Origin: Fermentibacter sp964564435
GTDB taxonomy: Bacteria; Fermentibacterota; Fermentibacteria; Fermentibacterales; Fermentibacteraceae
Reading direction: 5' to 3'
NCBI GenBank assembly: GCA_964564435.1
Contig: CAZMAT010000016.1
Location: 1-57,071, forward strand
DNA length: 57,071 bases
The position numbers and the translations under genes are program-made. This document shows positions 18,165-26,255 of the stretch, piece after piece. Under the pieces are notes generated by a model. That model ran no database searches, was not told where the DNA came from, and saw only the letters and a program-made list of their open reading frames with translations. Position 1 is the first letter of the stretch. Each line of letters begins with the position of its first letter.

Positions 18165-19130
18165 CTATAGGTTGCCCTGCGCCCCCTGGGGCTGCTGCAT
18201 CTGGCTCTGCATCTGCATGATGAGCATCTGGACCATCGGAGCCACGTCCACGGTCTGGGCGGGGGTTCCTGGCATGAGGTCCACCGCGCCCTCCATTCCG
18301 AAGCCGCGGACGCTGAGGATCTGCTCGTCACCGTCGGTGGCCCTGGTGGCCTTCGCGTATCCCAGAGGGATGATCGGGAGATCTGCGCAGAGGAAGACCT
18401 CGGCCGCCATCTCGGGGCCCGTCACCGTGAACATCGAGCCGCCCATGCTGGTGCCGGCGATGTCCATGTCGGTGTTCTCGGAGGTGAACTCGTACTGGGA
18501 GATCTTCTCGAGCAGGCTGTCGGTCGCGGCCTCGTCGCCGACCTCGATCTGCATCCCGGCCTGGAGCTGCGCGAGGAACGCGGAGTCGGACAGGACGGGC
18601 TCGATCGTGGCGGGGACGTTGGAGAGGTCGTAGGCCATCAGCGTGCCGTTGTCCATGACCTTCACCATCTTGATGGCGCCGACGAGGGCCATGAAGTTCT
18701 GGATGTTCTCCTCGGTGGTGAGCATCTGCCGGGGGTCGGACGGCACGTTGGCCGCGACGTAGGCAGCGGGGTCGGCATAGAACTCGTTGGCAGTCTCGGA
18801 CGTCCTGGTCATCACATCGCGGATCCGGGCGGGATCGACCAGGATCTGGACGGATTCGCCCTGGCTTTCGACCTGGACCCAGAAGCACTCGACGCCGGCC
18901 ATTTCCTGGGTGGAGACTACGGAGAGCTTCACCTCGGTGGAATCCTGGTTGACGCCGTAGCAGATCCACTGGCCGACGGCCAGCTCGGGGGTCTGGAGAT
19001 CGATCCGGGGAACGCCCTGATCGCCGGCCACCGCCGTGGAGTCCGCACCCTGCTCATCGGCGGGCTTCTCGCCGCATCCCGGCAGGATAGCCAGCATTGC
19101 GGCCATGGACAACGTGAGGAGGAACCTCAT
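18165..19130 (-). CDS. Lipoprotein of unknown function
   Basis: A 321-residue protein with a lipoprotein signal (MRFLLTLSMAAMLAILPGC, lipobox LPGC). The mature part has mixed alpha/beta character (VGQWICYGVNQDSTEVKLSV, ECFWVQVESQGESVQILVD) and ends in a glutamine- and methionine-rich tail (MQMQSQMQQPQGAQG). I do not recognise a domain; the strand pattern weakly recalls periplasmic lipid- or metal-handling lipoproteins. Start ATG 19130 is chosen because AAGGTG precedes it; GTG 19139 lies inside that site. It seems to be a single-gene transcript closed by the hairpin at 18116-18141. Confidence 0.7.
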   Translation of the reverse strand: MRFLLTLSMAAMLAILPGCGEKPADEQGADSTAVAGDQGVPRIDLQTPELAVGQWICYGVNQDSTEVKLSVVSTQEMAGVECFWVQVESQGESVQILVDPARIRDVMTRTSETANEFYADPAAYVAANVPSDPRQMLTTEENIQNFMALVGAIKMVKVMDNGTLMAYDLSNVPATIEPVLSDSAFLAQLQAGMQIEVGDEAATDSLLEKISQYEFTSENTDMDIAGTSMGGSMFTVTGPEMAAEVFLCADLPIIPLGYAKATRATDGDEQILSVRGFGMEGAVDLMPGTPAQTVDVAPMVQMLIMQMQSQMQQPQGAQGNL

Positions 19131-19189
19131 GGAAACCACCTTTCGACGTGACGGCCCCGGAGGCGGGATGCCCCCGGAACTTGGAGCGG

Positions 19190-19219
19190 AATATGGGACC
19201 CGGCGGCCGGCCGGGTCAA
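19190..19219 (-). promoter_or_regulatory. Possible promoter overlapping the end of apt
   Basis: On the minus strand TTGACC (19219-19214) and CATATT (19195-19190) are 18 bp apart, upstream of the lipoprotein gene. The apt stop TGA lies inside the -35 box. The -10 match is weak. Confidence 0.35.
19197..19217 (-). terminator. GC hairpin at the end of apt
   Basis: Arms GACCCGGC / GCCGGGTC with a GGCCG loop overlap the apt stop codon. It may end the apt transcript; no T-run follows. It lies in the spacer of the proposed promoter for the next gene. Confidence 0.45.
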
Positions 19220-19764
19220 ACCGGCTGTTCCGAATCGACCCTTATGACGAACCCGACCTGATAGCCCGCATCCTCGAGGCGGGCCCGCCCGCCGAGGAAC
19301 TCGAGGTTCACGATGAAGCCGGCTCCGGCGACGATACCGCCGTCCCTCTCCACGAGACGGCAGGCGGCCAGCGCCGACCCGCCGGTGGCCACCAGGTCGT
19401 CGACCACGAACACCCTGGTCCCGGAGGGGAGGGAGCCCTTGTGCATCTCGACCCTCGCGCTGCCGTATTCCAGGTCGTAGTCCTCCCCTATGGTCTCTGC
19501 GGGCAGCTTGCCCGGCTTCCTCACGAGCACCAGCGGCAGACCCCTCCGTTCAGCCAGGACGGCCCCGAACACGAAGCCCCTCGATTCGATCGAGGCCACG
19601 GCATCGTACCTGATCGAGGCCGTGCGGCGCTCGAGGAGCGTGACCGCGTCGCCCAGCGCACCCGGCTCGGTGAGGATCGTGGTGATGTCCTTGAAGACCA
19701 CGGGGGGCCTGGGGAAGTCGGGGACGTTCCTGATGAGCTTCTCGAGATCCTCTGCGCTCCTCAT
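19216..19764 (-). CDS. apt: Adenine phosphoribosyltransferase
   Basis: A 182-residue type I phosphoribosyltransferase that converts adenine and PRPP to AMP. FPRPPVVFKDITTIL, ASIESRGFVFGAVLA, VRKPGKLP and the PRPP motif VFVVDDLVATGGSALAA are all present. Length is normal. ATG 19764 has GGGAGG eight bases upstream and overlaps the stop of the LOG-like gene (ATGA, 19761-19764), so the two are coupled. Confidence 0.95.
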   Translation of the reverse strand: MRSAEDLEKLIRNVPDFPRPPVVFKDITTILTEPGALGDAVTLLERRTASIRYDAVASIESRGFVFGAVLAERRGLPLVLVRKPGKLPAETIGEDYDLEYGSARVEMHKGSLPSGTRVFVVDDLVATGGSALAACRLVERDGGIVAGAGFIVNLEFLGGRARLEDAGYQVGFVIRVDSEQPV

Positions 19765-20231
19765 GGCTTTTTCCTCCCGCACTCCTCGACGAACGAGAAG
19801 GCCTCCTCCGGGGTCGCGGCCTGGGCCACGCCCGGAATGACGGTCCATGTCCCGTGGCAGCACACAGGCCTCCCGGCCTGGAGTGCGTATGCGATCTCGG
19901 AGAGAGTGCCGTTCGCGCCGCCGACAGCCACGAGGCACGACCCGGCCAGGGCCACGGCCCTGTTCCGGCCGAGCCCGAGACCGGTGGGCAGAACGATGTC
20001 CAGACAGGGGTTCCCCTCGGAAGGATCGGTGCCGGGCAGGATTCCGACCGTCAGCCCGCCGGCTTCCCGTGCGCCCCTGCAGGCCTCCTCCATCACGCCG
20101 TGCCCTCCCCCGCAGACCACGGTGTAGCCTGACGATCCGAGGAGGAATCCGAGCTTCCTGGCGAATGCGAGGTGCCCTTCGGGCGCATCCGCCGAACCGG
20201 CGATCGAAACGGTGCTGAAAGGTCCGGCCAT
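19761..20231 (-). CDS. LOG-like / TIGR00725-type nucleotide-binding protein
   Basis: A 156-residue Rossmann-like protein of the lysine-decarboxylase-like (LOG) superfamily, of the short TIGR00725 kind. Seen are VSIAGSADAPEG, the loop VVCGGGHGVMEEACRGA, ILPGTDPS and VGGANGTLSEIAYALQAGRP. Relatives bind nucleotides or hydrolyse nucleoside monophosphates. Coupling to apt (4-bp overlap) suggests a role in nucleotide or base salvage, which is inference. Confidence 0.8.
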   Translation of the reverse strand: MAGPFSTVSIAGSADAPEGHLAFARKLGFLLGSSGYTVVCGGGHGVMEEACRGAREAGGLTVGILPGTDPSEGNPCLDIVLPTGLGLGRNRAVALAGSCLVAVGGANGTLSEIAYALQAGRPVCCHGTWTVIPGVAQAATPEEAFSFVEECGRKKP

Positions 20232-20249
20232 CGGACTCCCGGAGAAATG

Positions 20250-20327
<78 letters not shown>

Positions 20328-20337
20328 ACGGTCACCG

Positions 20338-20367
20338 AATCTAGCTTGGCACTCTCCGGAGGGTCAA
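20338..20367 (-). promoter_or_regulatory. Promoter of tRNA-Pro(CGG)
   Basis: TTGACC (20367-20362) and TAGATT (20343-20338) are separated by 18 bp and end 10 bp before the tRNA. The stop TGA of the COG2426 gene (20366-20364) is part of the -35 box. Confidence 0.6.
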
Positions 20368-20882
20368 CGCCCTATGAGGAAACCAGCTCCGGCGAGCACT
20401 CCGGTCATCACGAGGGTCACTATTGCCCCGGCTCCCGCGACTCCGAGCGCTATCGAGGGAAGGGCCAGCCGGAACGGGATGCCGAATAGCATGGCGGCCA
20501 CGCACCCCGACCAGGCTCCGGTCATCGGCAGGGGGATGGCCACGAACACTGCCAGTCCCAGCGCCTCGTACTTCTCGATGCTGCTCCCGGCCCTCTTCCT
20601 CGCCCGCTCGAACACACCCTCGAAGAACCTCCTGAAGATCCGCCACCTCGAGAGGAACCTGCTGACGGGGTCCAGCAGCCAGAGTATGAAGGGCACCGGG
20701 AGCATGTTGCCCGCGACCGCGAGGATGTAGATCTGCCACCAGTCCCAGCCCCACGAGTCCTTCATCAGGGTGAACGCTATCGGTATGCTCGCCCTGAGCT
20801 CCGTCAGGGGAATCGCGGAGAGCAGCAGCATCTGGGCCCAGTCGGGCAGGAATGCCAGCTTTGCGAGGATCCATTCACCCAT
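20364..20882 (-). CDS. COG2426-type small multidrug export / membrane protein
   Basis: A 172-residue polytopic membrane protein of the COG2426 family, annotated elsewhere as small multidrug exporter but without firm function. Signature stretches are LLSAIPLTELRASIPIAF, GNMLPVPFILWLLDPV, AIPLPMTGAWSGCVAAMLFG and a glycine-rich final helix. ATG 20882 is chosen over upstream in-frame codons, which fall inside the PCMT gene. It overlaps that gene by 8 bp. Confidence 0.82.
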   Translation of the reverse strand: MGEWILAKLAFLPDWAQMLLLSAIPLTELRASIPIAFTLMKDSWGWDWWQIYILAVAGNMLPVPFILWLLDPVSRFLSRWRIFRRFFEGVFERARKRAGSSIEKYEALGLAVFVAIPLPMTGAWSGCVAAMLFGIPFRLALPSIALGVAGAGAIVTLVMTGVLAGAGFLIGR

Positions 20883-21531
20883 CCGACCCGAACCTCCCCG
20901 TGAGCGGCACGAACCTGCACGGCACGGCCTCACCGTACTCCGCCATCCCGCCGTCGGTCTTCCTGAAGAACCTGAGCACCTGCCCCCCTTCGGCCTGCAC
21001 CGGGGCTCCCAGCCTGCCCCCCTCGGCGAGCTGGTCGAACAGGGCCGGGTGGACGGACCGCGAGGCGGCGCTCAGGAGTATGCAATCGTACGGCGCGCCC
21101 GAAGGCCATCCCGCGCTGCCGTCCCCGTAGTTCACGTGGACGTTGGACAGCCCGAGGCCCTCGATCACCTTCCTGGACCTGTGGACCAGGTCGAGCATCG
21201 TCTCGATAGCGGTGACGCGGCCGCACAGCATCCCGGCCAGGCATGCCAGGTATCCGCTGCCGCTGCCTATCTCGAGCATCGAATCCGATGGTCCGGGGTC
21301 GAGTGCCGTGAGGCAGGTGAGAACCGTCGCGGGCTGGCTGAGGGTCTGGCCCCGGCCTATGGGCAGCGAGGAGTCGGCGTAGGCCCTGTGCCACAGGGGC
21401 GGCTCCACGAACAGGTGTCTGGGGATGGAGGCCATCGCATCGAGGACGCGGACCGCCGCGGGGTCGGACGGGTCTACGGATGCCGCCAGCCTCCGGATCA
21501 TCTCTCCGCGGGGCTTGCTGAAGTCGGTCAA
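20875..21531 (-). CDS. pcm: Protein-L-isoaspartate O-methyltransferase paralogue
   Basis: A 218-residue second PCMT. It has GEMIRRLAASV, IPRHLFVEP, LPIGRGQTLSQPATVLTCL, SAM loop MLEIGSGSGYLACLAG, and QLAEGGRLGAPVQ. The usual VIPVG strand reads LGAPVQ, and similarity to the first copy is moderate, so substrate range may differ. Start TTG 21531 gives the normal N-terminus; codons further upstream would run into the tRNA-Pro gene. It is coupled to the COG2426 gene. Confidence 0.85.
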   Translation of the reverse strand: MTDFSKPRGEMIRRLAASVDPSDPAAVRVLDAMASIPRHLFVEPPLWHRAYADSSLPIGRGQTLSQPATVLTCLTALDPGPSDSMLEIGSGSGYLACLAGMLCGRVTAIETMLDLVHRSRKVIEGLGLSNVHVNYGDGSAGWPSGAPYDCILLSAASRSVHPALFDQLAEGGRLGAPVQAEGGQVLRFFRKTDGGMAEYGEAVPCRFVPLTGRFGSDG

Positions 21532-21599
21532 CGGCCCACCGATCCGTGGCTTGTCTGCAGGAAGAGGGCCGCGAAGCGGCCCGGCCCGTGGTAGAAAGC

Positions 21600-21676
21600 T
21601 GGTCGGGGCGACTGGATTCGAACCAGCGACCCCTTGAACCCCATTCAAGTGCGCTACCGGACTGCGCCACGCCCCG
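21600..21676 (-). tRNA. tRNA-Pro (anticodon GGG)
   Basis: Acceptor CGGGGCG (21676-21670) pairs with 21610-21604; anticodon loop ATGGGGT, T-arm GGTTCGAATCC, discriminator A and encoded CCA (21602-21600). It reads CCC/CCT codons. Confidence 0.96.
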
Positions 21677-21687
21677 ACCGGCCGGAA

Positions 21688-21716
21688 ACTCTACGTCGAA
21701 ACTCCGCCCCCGTCAA
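21688..21716 (-). promoter_or_regulatory. Promoter of tRNA-Pro(GGG) inside the end of the MerR gene
   Basis: TTGACG (21716-21711) and TAGAGT (21693-21688) are 17 bp apart, ending 11 bp before the tRNA. The -35 box lies in the last codons of the MerR-family gene and its TAG stop is the first half of the -10 box. Confidence 0.6.
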
Positions 21717-22104
21717 CGGCCATGGGGTCCCTCCCGAGGGCTTCTATGATGGCCCGCAGCTCGTTGCAGGCTTCCGACAGCGGGCTGCCTCCGGAGCCGG
21801 GGGCGGCTTCGGCCGGGATCTCGAGCTCCATCTGCTCCTGGCCGGCGGCGTGCCTCAGCTCCTCTATCTTCTGCCTGGCCCCGTCGACAGTGAACCTCTC
21901 CTCGTACAGGAGCCTGCGGATGAGCCTGATGAGCTCCAGGTCGCGCGGCCTGTAGACCCTGTTGCCGGACTGGTTCTTGGAGGGACGCAGCATGGGGAAC
22001 GCCGTCTCCCAGTACCTGAGGACGTGAGGCTTGAGGTCGGTCATGTCGCAGACCTCGCTGATCGAATAGTAGAGCCTTTCACTTTCCCTGGGCACCAGTT
22101 TCAC
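21691..22104 (-). CDS. MerR-family transcriptional regulator
   Basis: A 137-residue DNA-binding protein. The MerR winged helix is at about 10-80: LYYSISEVCDMTDLKPHVL, RYWETAFPMLRPSKNQSGNR and VYRPRDLELI. A helical C-terminus follows (TVDGARQKIEELRHAA). There are no cysteines in the C-terminal part that would mark a metal sensor. This subtype, with LRYWE and a short tail, is common as a lone gene. GTG 22104 has GGAGG close by. It sits 49 bp downstream of the J-domain gene, so the two may be cotranscribed. Confidence 0.88.
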   Translation of the reverse strand: MKLVPRESERLYYSISEVCDMTDLKPHVLRYWETAFPMLRPSKNQSGNRVYRPRDLELIRLIRRLLYEERFTVDGARQKIEELRHAAGQEQMELEIPAEAAPGSGGSPLSEACNELRAIIEALGRDPMAVDGGGVST

Positions 22105-22153
22105 GTCCCTCCGCGTAAGAATGCGCGGTCATCCGTCGCAGCCGATCCCTGGC

Positions 22154-22966
22154 TCACTTCCTGCCCTTGGCACCGGGCCTTTCGTCCTTCTTCGGGCCGC
22201 CCACGGGCTGTGTGAGCCTCTTCAGGAGCCTCTTCAGGAAGGGCTCGTCCTCGCCCAGGTGCTTCCTGACCTCCAGGAGGTCCCGCTTCGCCCTCTCGTT
22301 GTCCTCGTTCCAGGACAGCGCGTCGTTCAGGGCGTCCCTGGCCTTCTGCCACTGCTTGCCCTTCATGTACGCCTCGCCCAGGAGGACATGGTTGTCGGAG
22401 TTGAAGTACTCGACTTCGCAGGCTATCCTGAGGTGGTCGGCGGCCTCCCTGTGCCGGAGCTTGCCGGCGGCGGCCCTGGCCAGCGCGCGCCTGAGCGCGG
22501 GCTGGCGCGGGTACTGCGGGATGAGCCTCTGCATCATGTCCGAGGCCTGCCAGAAGTTGCCCTGCTCGCAGAGCCTGTCGGCCTGCCGGATGGTCCGCCT
22601 GACCTTGTCGTCGAGCCTCTGGGCGGCTCCCGCCCTGGGCTCCTCCCTGCCGGCCTCGGCCGTCCCGGCCGCGCCGGAGGACGATTTCCCGCGCTCCTCC
22701 CTCACGGCAGTCGATTCGATGCCCTGGATCGGGGAGAGGGTCAGGTCGTACTCGCGCCTGGAGGTGATCGAACCGAGGACCTGGTAGGCCTCGTTGATCA
22801 GCATGAAGCGGGCGGTGGCCTCGGGGCCGCCGCCCGCTATGTCCGGGTGCAGGCGCTTGGCGAGATCGAAGTAGGCCTTCTCTATGTCCTCCTTCGAGGC
22901 GTTCCGGGCCACGCCGAGGACCTGGTAGTGGTCCTGCTGCTCCCCCGCCTGTTCAGCGCCCGTCAC
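22154..22966 (-). CDS. J-domain and TPR protein
   Basis: A 270-residue DnaJ-like co-chaperone. The J domain (13-80) has YQVLGVARNASKEDIEKAYF and the essential HPD in KRLHPDIAGG. A disordered charged linker (about 85-115) leads to helical TPR-like repeats (ASDMMQRLIPQYPRQPALRR, HVLLGEAYMKGKQWQKARDA) and a lysine-rich tail. There is no zinc-finger or DnaJ C-terminal domain, so it is a specialised J protein that recruits DnaK. Start GTG 22966 lies 15 bp after the carboxypeptidase stop. Confidence 0.87.
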   Translation of the reverse strand: MTGAEQAGEQQDHYQVLGVARNASKEDIEKAYFDLAKRLHPDIAGGGPEATARFMLINEAYQVLGSITSRREYDLTLSPIQGIESTAVREERGKSSSGAAGTAEAGREEPRAGAAQRLDDKVRRTIRQADRLCEQGNFWQASDMMQRLIPQYPRQPALRRALARAAAGKLRHREAADHLRIACEVEYFNSDNHVLLGEAYMKGKQWQKARDALNDALSWNEDNERAKRDLLEVRKHLGEDEPFLKRLLKRLTQPVGGPKKDERPGAKGRK

Positions 22967-22981
22967 TAGCCCGTAAACCCG

Positions 22982-24439
22982 CTACCTGAGAACCGCGAAC
23001 CTGCTGGCGGCGCCCAGGCCCTGTCCGGTTGCCTCGAGGGTGTAAACCCCGGCAGGCAGCCCGTCGACGGGGATCGATACCTCGTTGGCGCCCTCCTGCA
23101 GGCTGATCGCAGGTACTTCAGTGACGACCCTTCCCGCGAGGTCGAGCACCCTCAGGTCCACCGCGCCCGGGCTGACCATCGTGACGGTGGCCGAGGCGGA
23201 GATCGACGCAGGGTTGGGCCACACGGGCCCGACCGAGAGCCCGCCGGGGACGGGGGCGCCCTCCTGATCCTCGATGCCCGTGAAGCCCGGGGCCATCATG
23301 CAGATCAGGATGTTCATGTAGCGGCACGACTCTTCCATCGCCGCGAGCCCCGAGGGGTTGCTCTGGTTGCCCCAGAAGCCGTCCTCGTCGCACTCCACCG
23401 TCATGGCCATGCACCTGGGGTGCCCGCCGCCGTTCCAGTACGTCCAGTCGACCGCGTCGCCGTTGGCGTTGTAGCCCAGCACGTCGCCGCACTGGCCCGC
23501 GGCGTAGCCGTTGTACTCGGTCATGGCCGCGCTCCAGGCGGCGTAGGTGGCCTCGTCGGGGGTGCTGCTGCCGTTGTATCCGAAGGGCCTGAGCAGGTAC
23601 CCGCCGTATGTGTGGTAGTGGATGCCGCCCACGGGGTCGATCGAGTCTATCAGGTTCATCACGGTCTGCGTCTCGGGCTCGCTGCCGGCGCTCGGACCGC
23701 GGTAGGTCTCGTCGTAGGGATCCGGGCTCGAGCCCTCGTCGTCGTAGCCCCACTGGTACGGATAGTTCCTGTTGAGGTCGACCCCGTCGGGGGAGCTCTG
23801 GTTCTTCCGGACGTTGCCGCCCATCGGGTTGCAGTTGAGTATGTAGCTGTCGGGGTTGACGATGGGCACGAAGTAGACCTGGGTGTTGTCGAGGATCCAT
23901 GTGGCCATCGTGTCGGTGTCGTAGTTGGTGGCCAGCCAGTCCGCGAAGTCGATGAGGCAGGCGTTGCCGCCCGGCTCGCGGGCATGGGTGAGGGCCGTGA
24001 AGAACATGGCGGGCTTGTACGACCCGCCGATGGAGCTCGACATGCGGATCATCATGATGTCGCGGCCCTGCACCGACGTGCCGATCGACACGGGCGTGTC
24101 CACGAGATCGGAGTGCTCTGCCGAGAGGGTGGCCCAGAAGGCGTTGTTCTCCTCCCAGCTGTAGTATGCTCCGGCATTGCCCCTGTTCTCGTCGGTCAGC
24201 ATGCCCCACTCGGCCGGCAGGACCTCGTACCTGCCGGAATAGAGGGCGGCGAGGCCGGTCTCCCTGTCGGGGAGGTAGACGTCGATCCAGCCCTCCCTGG
24301 CGTTTGCGGCGGCGATGTCCATCCCGTCGGCCGCCAGAACGTCGAGCGTTCCCGGCGCTACATCGAAGATCCGCACGAGCCTCTCGGCCGATGCGGGAAC
24401 CGCGGCAGCCAGGATCAGCAGAAGAGAGCCGAACCTCAT
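22982..24439 (-). CDS. Secreted M14-family zinc carboxypeptidase
   Basis: A 485-residue exported metallopeptidase with signal peptide MRFGSLLLILAAAVPASA. The M14 catalytic domain spans about 90-370: zinc ligands His152 and Glu155 in THAREPG, NPDSYILNCNP, DLNRNYPYQW, third zinc ligand in GGIHYHTYGG (about 264-266), and catalytic Glu339 in MTVECDED. The last about 85 residues form a sorting-type Ig domain (VWPNPASISASATVTM, VLDLAGRVV, LPAGVYTLEA). ATG 24439 is used because GGAGG stands five bases before it. It probably degrades peptides outside the cell. Confidence 0.9.
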   Translation of the reverse strand: MRFGSLLLILAAAVPASAERLVRIFDVAPGTLDVLAADGMDIAAANAREGWIDVYLPDRETGLAALYSGRYEVLPAEWGMLTDENRGNAGAYYSWEENNAFWATLSAEHSDLVDTPVSIGTSVQGRDIMMIRMSSSIGGSYKPAMFFTALTHAREPGGNACLIDFADWLATNYDTDTMATWILDNTQVYFVPIVNPDSYILNCNPMGGNVRKNQSSPDGVDLNRNYPYQWGYDDEGSSPDPYDETYRGPSAGSEPETQTVMNLIDSIDPVGGIHYHTYGGYLLRPFGYNGSSTPDEATYAAWSAAMTEYNGYAAGQCGDVLGYNANGDAVDWTYWNGGGHPRCMAMTVECDEDGFWGNQSNPSGLAAMEESCRYMNILICMMAPGFTGIEDQEGAPVPGGLSVGPVWPNPASISASATVTMVSPGAVDLRVLDLAGRVVTEVPAISLQEGANEVSIPVDGLPAGVYTLEATGQGLGAASRFAVLR

Positions 24440-24456
24440 CTCAGCCTCCATGGTTG

Positions 24457-24485
24457 TTGACTTCAGGCATATGAATAGCTAGTTT
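24457..24485 (+). promoter_or_regulatory. Possible rpsT promoter
   Basis: TTGACT (24457-24462) and TAGTTT (24480-24485) are 17 bp apart in the AT-richer gap before rpsT. The -10 match is partial. Confidence 0.4.
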
Positions 24486-24507
24486 TGGGCCTCGAAACGG
24501 ATAACAC

Positions 24508-24532
24508 CGGAGGATCCGGAAGGGTTCCTCCG
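24508..24532 (+). promoter_or_regulatory. Hairpin in the rpsT leader
   Basis: Perfect 7-bp arms CGGAGGA / TCCTCCG with an 11-nt loop, 43 bp before the rpsT start. S20 is autoregulated in some bacteria, so a control element is possible; it could also be a simple 5' stem. Confidence 0.35.
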
Positions 24533-24574
24533 AGAGAGCACGGGTTTTCCCAATACTGTGAAAGGAGACCACGC

Positions 24575-24829
24575 TTGGCAAGGAGCGCCAGTGCGGCCAA
24601 GAACATGAGGAAGGATGCCAGGAGGCATCTCCAGGTCAAGAGCCAGCTCCGCACGCTCAGGACCGCGATGCGCCGCGTGCGCGAGGCCTCCACGGCCGAA
24701 GAGGGCACCGAGGCGATGAAGACCGCCCAGTGCCTGCTCGACAGGGCCGGCCGCAAGCGAATCGTGCACCCGAACACCGCCGACCGCCTGAAGAGCCGCC
24801 TCGCGGCCAGGATCAGAGAGCGCGGCTGA
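24575..24829 (+). CDS. rpsT: Small ribosomal subunit protein bS20
   Basis: An 84-residue, very basic helical protein that binds 16S rRNA. It matches S20 throughout: SAAKNMRKDARRHLQVKSQL, LRTAMRRVREAST and the C-terminal GRKRIVHPNTADRLKSRLA. Start TTG 24575 is set by AAAGGAG eight bases upstream; longer in-frame extensions have no family resemblance. Its last 17 bp overlap the end of cysS on the opposite strand. Confidence 0.95.
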   Translation: MARSASAAKNMRKDARRHLQVKSQLRTLRTAMRRVREASTAEEGTEAMKTAQCLLDRAGRKRIVHPNTADRLKSRLAARIRERG

Positions 24830-26255
24830 TCCTCTCGATCAGGCTTGCGCCGCCGGGCATGTCCTTCACCGAGTAGCCCCCGGCGGCCAGGGCGTCGCGC
24901 ATCCCGTCGGCCTCTGCGAACAGCTTCCGCTCCCTGAGCATCGACCTGTATCCGGACAGCAGCCCGAGCAGGAGAGGCTCCGTATCGGATGATGCGGATG
25001 CAGCCCGGGCAGAGAGGCCCAGCAGTTCGCAGGCCATCAGCGAGAGCCCGCCCGACATCGCGGCCCTCGGGCCCGGTTCGACACCCGTCTCCAGCGCCTG
25101 GTTGCATCTCCTGACGTAGTCGAACAGCACGGCCACGGCTCCGGGCGTGTCCAGGTCTTCCGAGAGCCTGCCGGTGAATGAGGCCAGGGCCTCCTCCACG
25201 AACGAGACGGCGGAGTCGGGCGCCGCGCCCACCGGGTCGGCAGGGCCGAGCCTCGATGCCAGATCGCGGATCCTCCCCAGGGCGCTCGCGGCGGACGACA
25301 GCCCCTCGTCGGAGAAGTCCAGCGGGCTGCGGTAGTGGCTGCGCAGGATGTAGAGCCTGATTGTCATCGGATCGTACCGCTCGAACATCTCCTTGAGCGA
25401 CCGCGCGTTCCCGAGGCTCTTGCCCATCTTCTGTCCGTCGATGGTCACCATGTTGTTGTGCAGCCAGAACCTCGCGAACTGCCTCCCGGTGGCCGCCTCG
25501 CTCTGGGCTATCTCGGACTCGTGGTGCGGGAAGACGTTCTCCAGCCCTCCCCCGTGGATGTCTATGGACTCGCCGAGGTAGCGCATGGCCATCGCCGAGC
25601 ATTCGAGGTGCCATCCCGGGAAGCCCCAGCCCCAGGGCGAGCGCCACTTCAGGATGTGCCCCGAGTCGGCCTCCTTCCAGAGGGCGAAGTCCAGCGGATC
25701 GCGCTTGTCGGACTGCACCTCCACCCTGGTGCCCGCAACGAGTTCGTCCGGCCTGCGCCCCGAGAGCCTGCCGTATCCCGGGAAGCTCCTGACGGAGAAA
25801 TAGACGTTCCCCCCGGCCTGGTACGCGTGCCCCTTCTCGATGAGCGCCCTCACCAGTTCGATCTGCTCCGGTATGTGCCCCGAGGCCCGCGGCGAGATGT
25901 CGGGCCTGAGGTTCCCAAGCCTGTCCATGTCCTCGAAGTAGGACCTGGTGTACTTCTCGGCTATCTCCATGGGCTCGAGCCTCTCGAGCCTGGCCTGCCT
26001 CTGGAGCTTGTCGTCGCCGGTCTCGGAGTTCTCTGACAGGTGGCCCACGTCGGTGATGTTCTGCACGTACCTGACGCGATAGCCTTCATGCCTCATGAAC
26101 CTCACAAGGACGTCGAACGAGACGTAGCTCTTCGCGTGTCCGAGGTGGCTGTCGCCGTAGACAGTCGGCCCGCAGACGTAGACCCCGGCCGAAGGGGGCG
26201 ACAGGGGCTCGAAGTCCCTGGTGGAGCCTGTCAGCGTGTCGTGCAGCCTAAGCAT
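24813..26255 (-). CDS. cysS: Cysteinyl-tRNA synthetase
   Basis: A 480-residue class I synthetase. The zinc site is visible as Cys28 (VYVCGPTVYGDSHLGHAKS, which includes the HIGH-type HLGH), Cys219 (WHLECSAMAM) and His244/Glu246 (FPHHESEIAQSEA). The KMSKS loop reads KMGKS (276-280). The C-terminal DALR-type helical domain is complete. ATG 26255 lies 8 bp inside trpS. It is the last gene of the long STAS-to-cysS unit. Confidence 0.95.
   Translation of the reverse strand: MLRLHDTLTGSTRDFEPLSPPSAGVYVCGPTVYGDSHLGHAKSYVSFDVLVRFMRHEGYRVRYVQNITDVGHLSENSETGDDKLQRQARLERLEPMEIAEKYTRSYFEDMDRLGNLRPDISPRASGHIPEQIELVRALIEKGHAYQAGGNVYFSVRSFPGYGRLSGRRPDELVAGTRVEVQSDKRDPLDFALWKEADSGHILKWRSPWGWGFPGWHLECSAMAMRYLGESIDIHGGGLENVFPHHESEIAQSEAATGRQFARFWLHNNMVTIDGQKMGKSLGNARSLKEMFERYDPMTIRLYILRSHYRSPLDFSDEGLSSAASALGRIRDLASRLGPADPVGAAPDSAVSFVEEALASFTGRLSEDLDTPGAVAVLFDYVRRCNQALETGVEPGPRAAMSGGLSLMACELLGLSARAASASSDTEPLLLGLLSGYRSMLRERKLFAEADGMRDALAAGGYSVKDMPGGASLIERISRAL

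Noticed and set aside
20930..21670. Open frames running through the tRNA-Pro(GGG) gene
   Set aside because: Residues such as GVAGSNPVAPTS and GSRGRWFESSRPD are translations of tRNA sequence; the PCMT starts downstream at TTG 21531.
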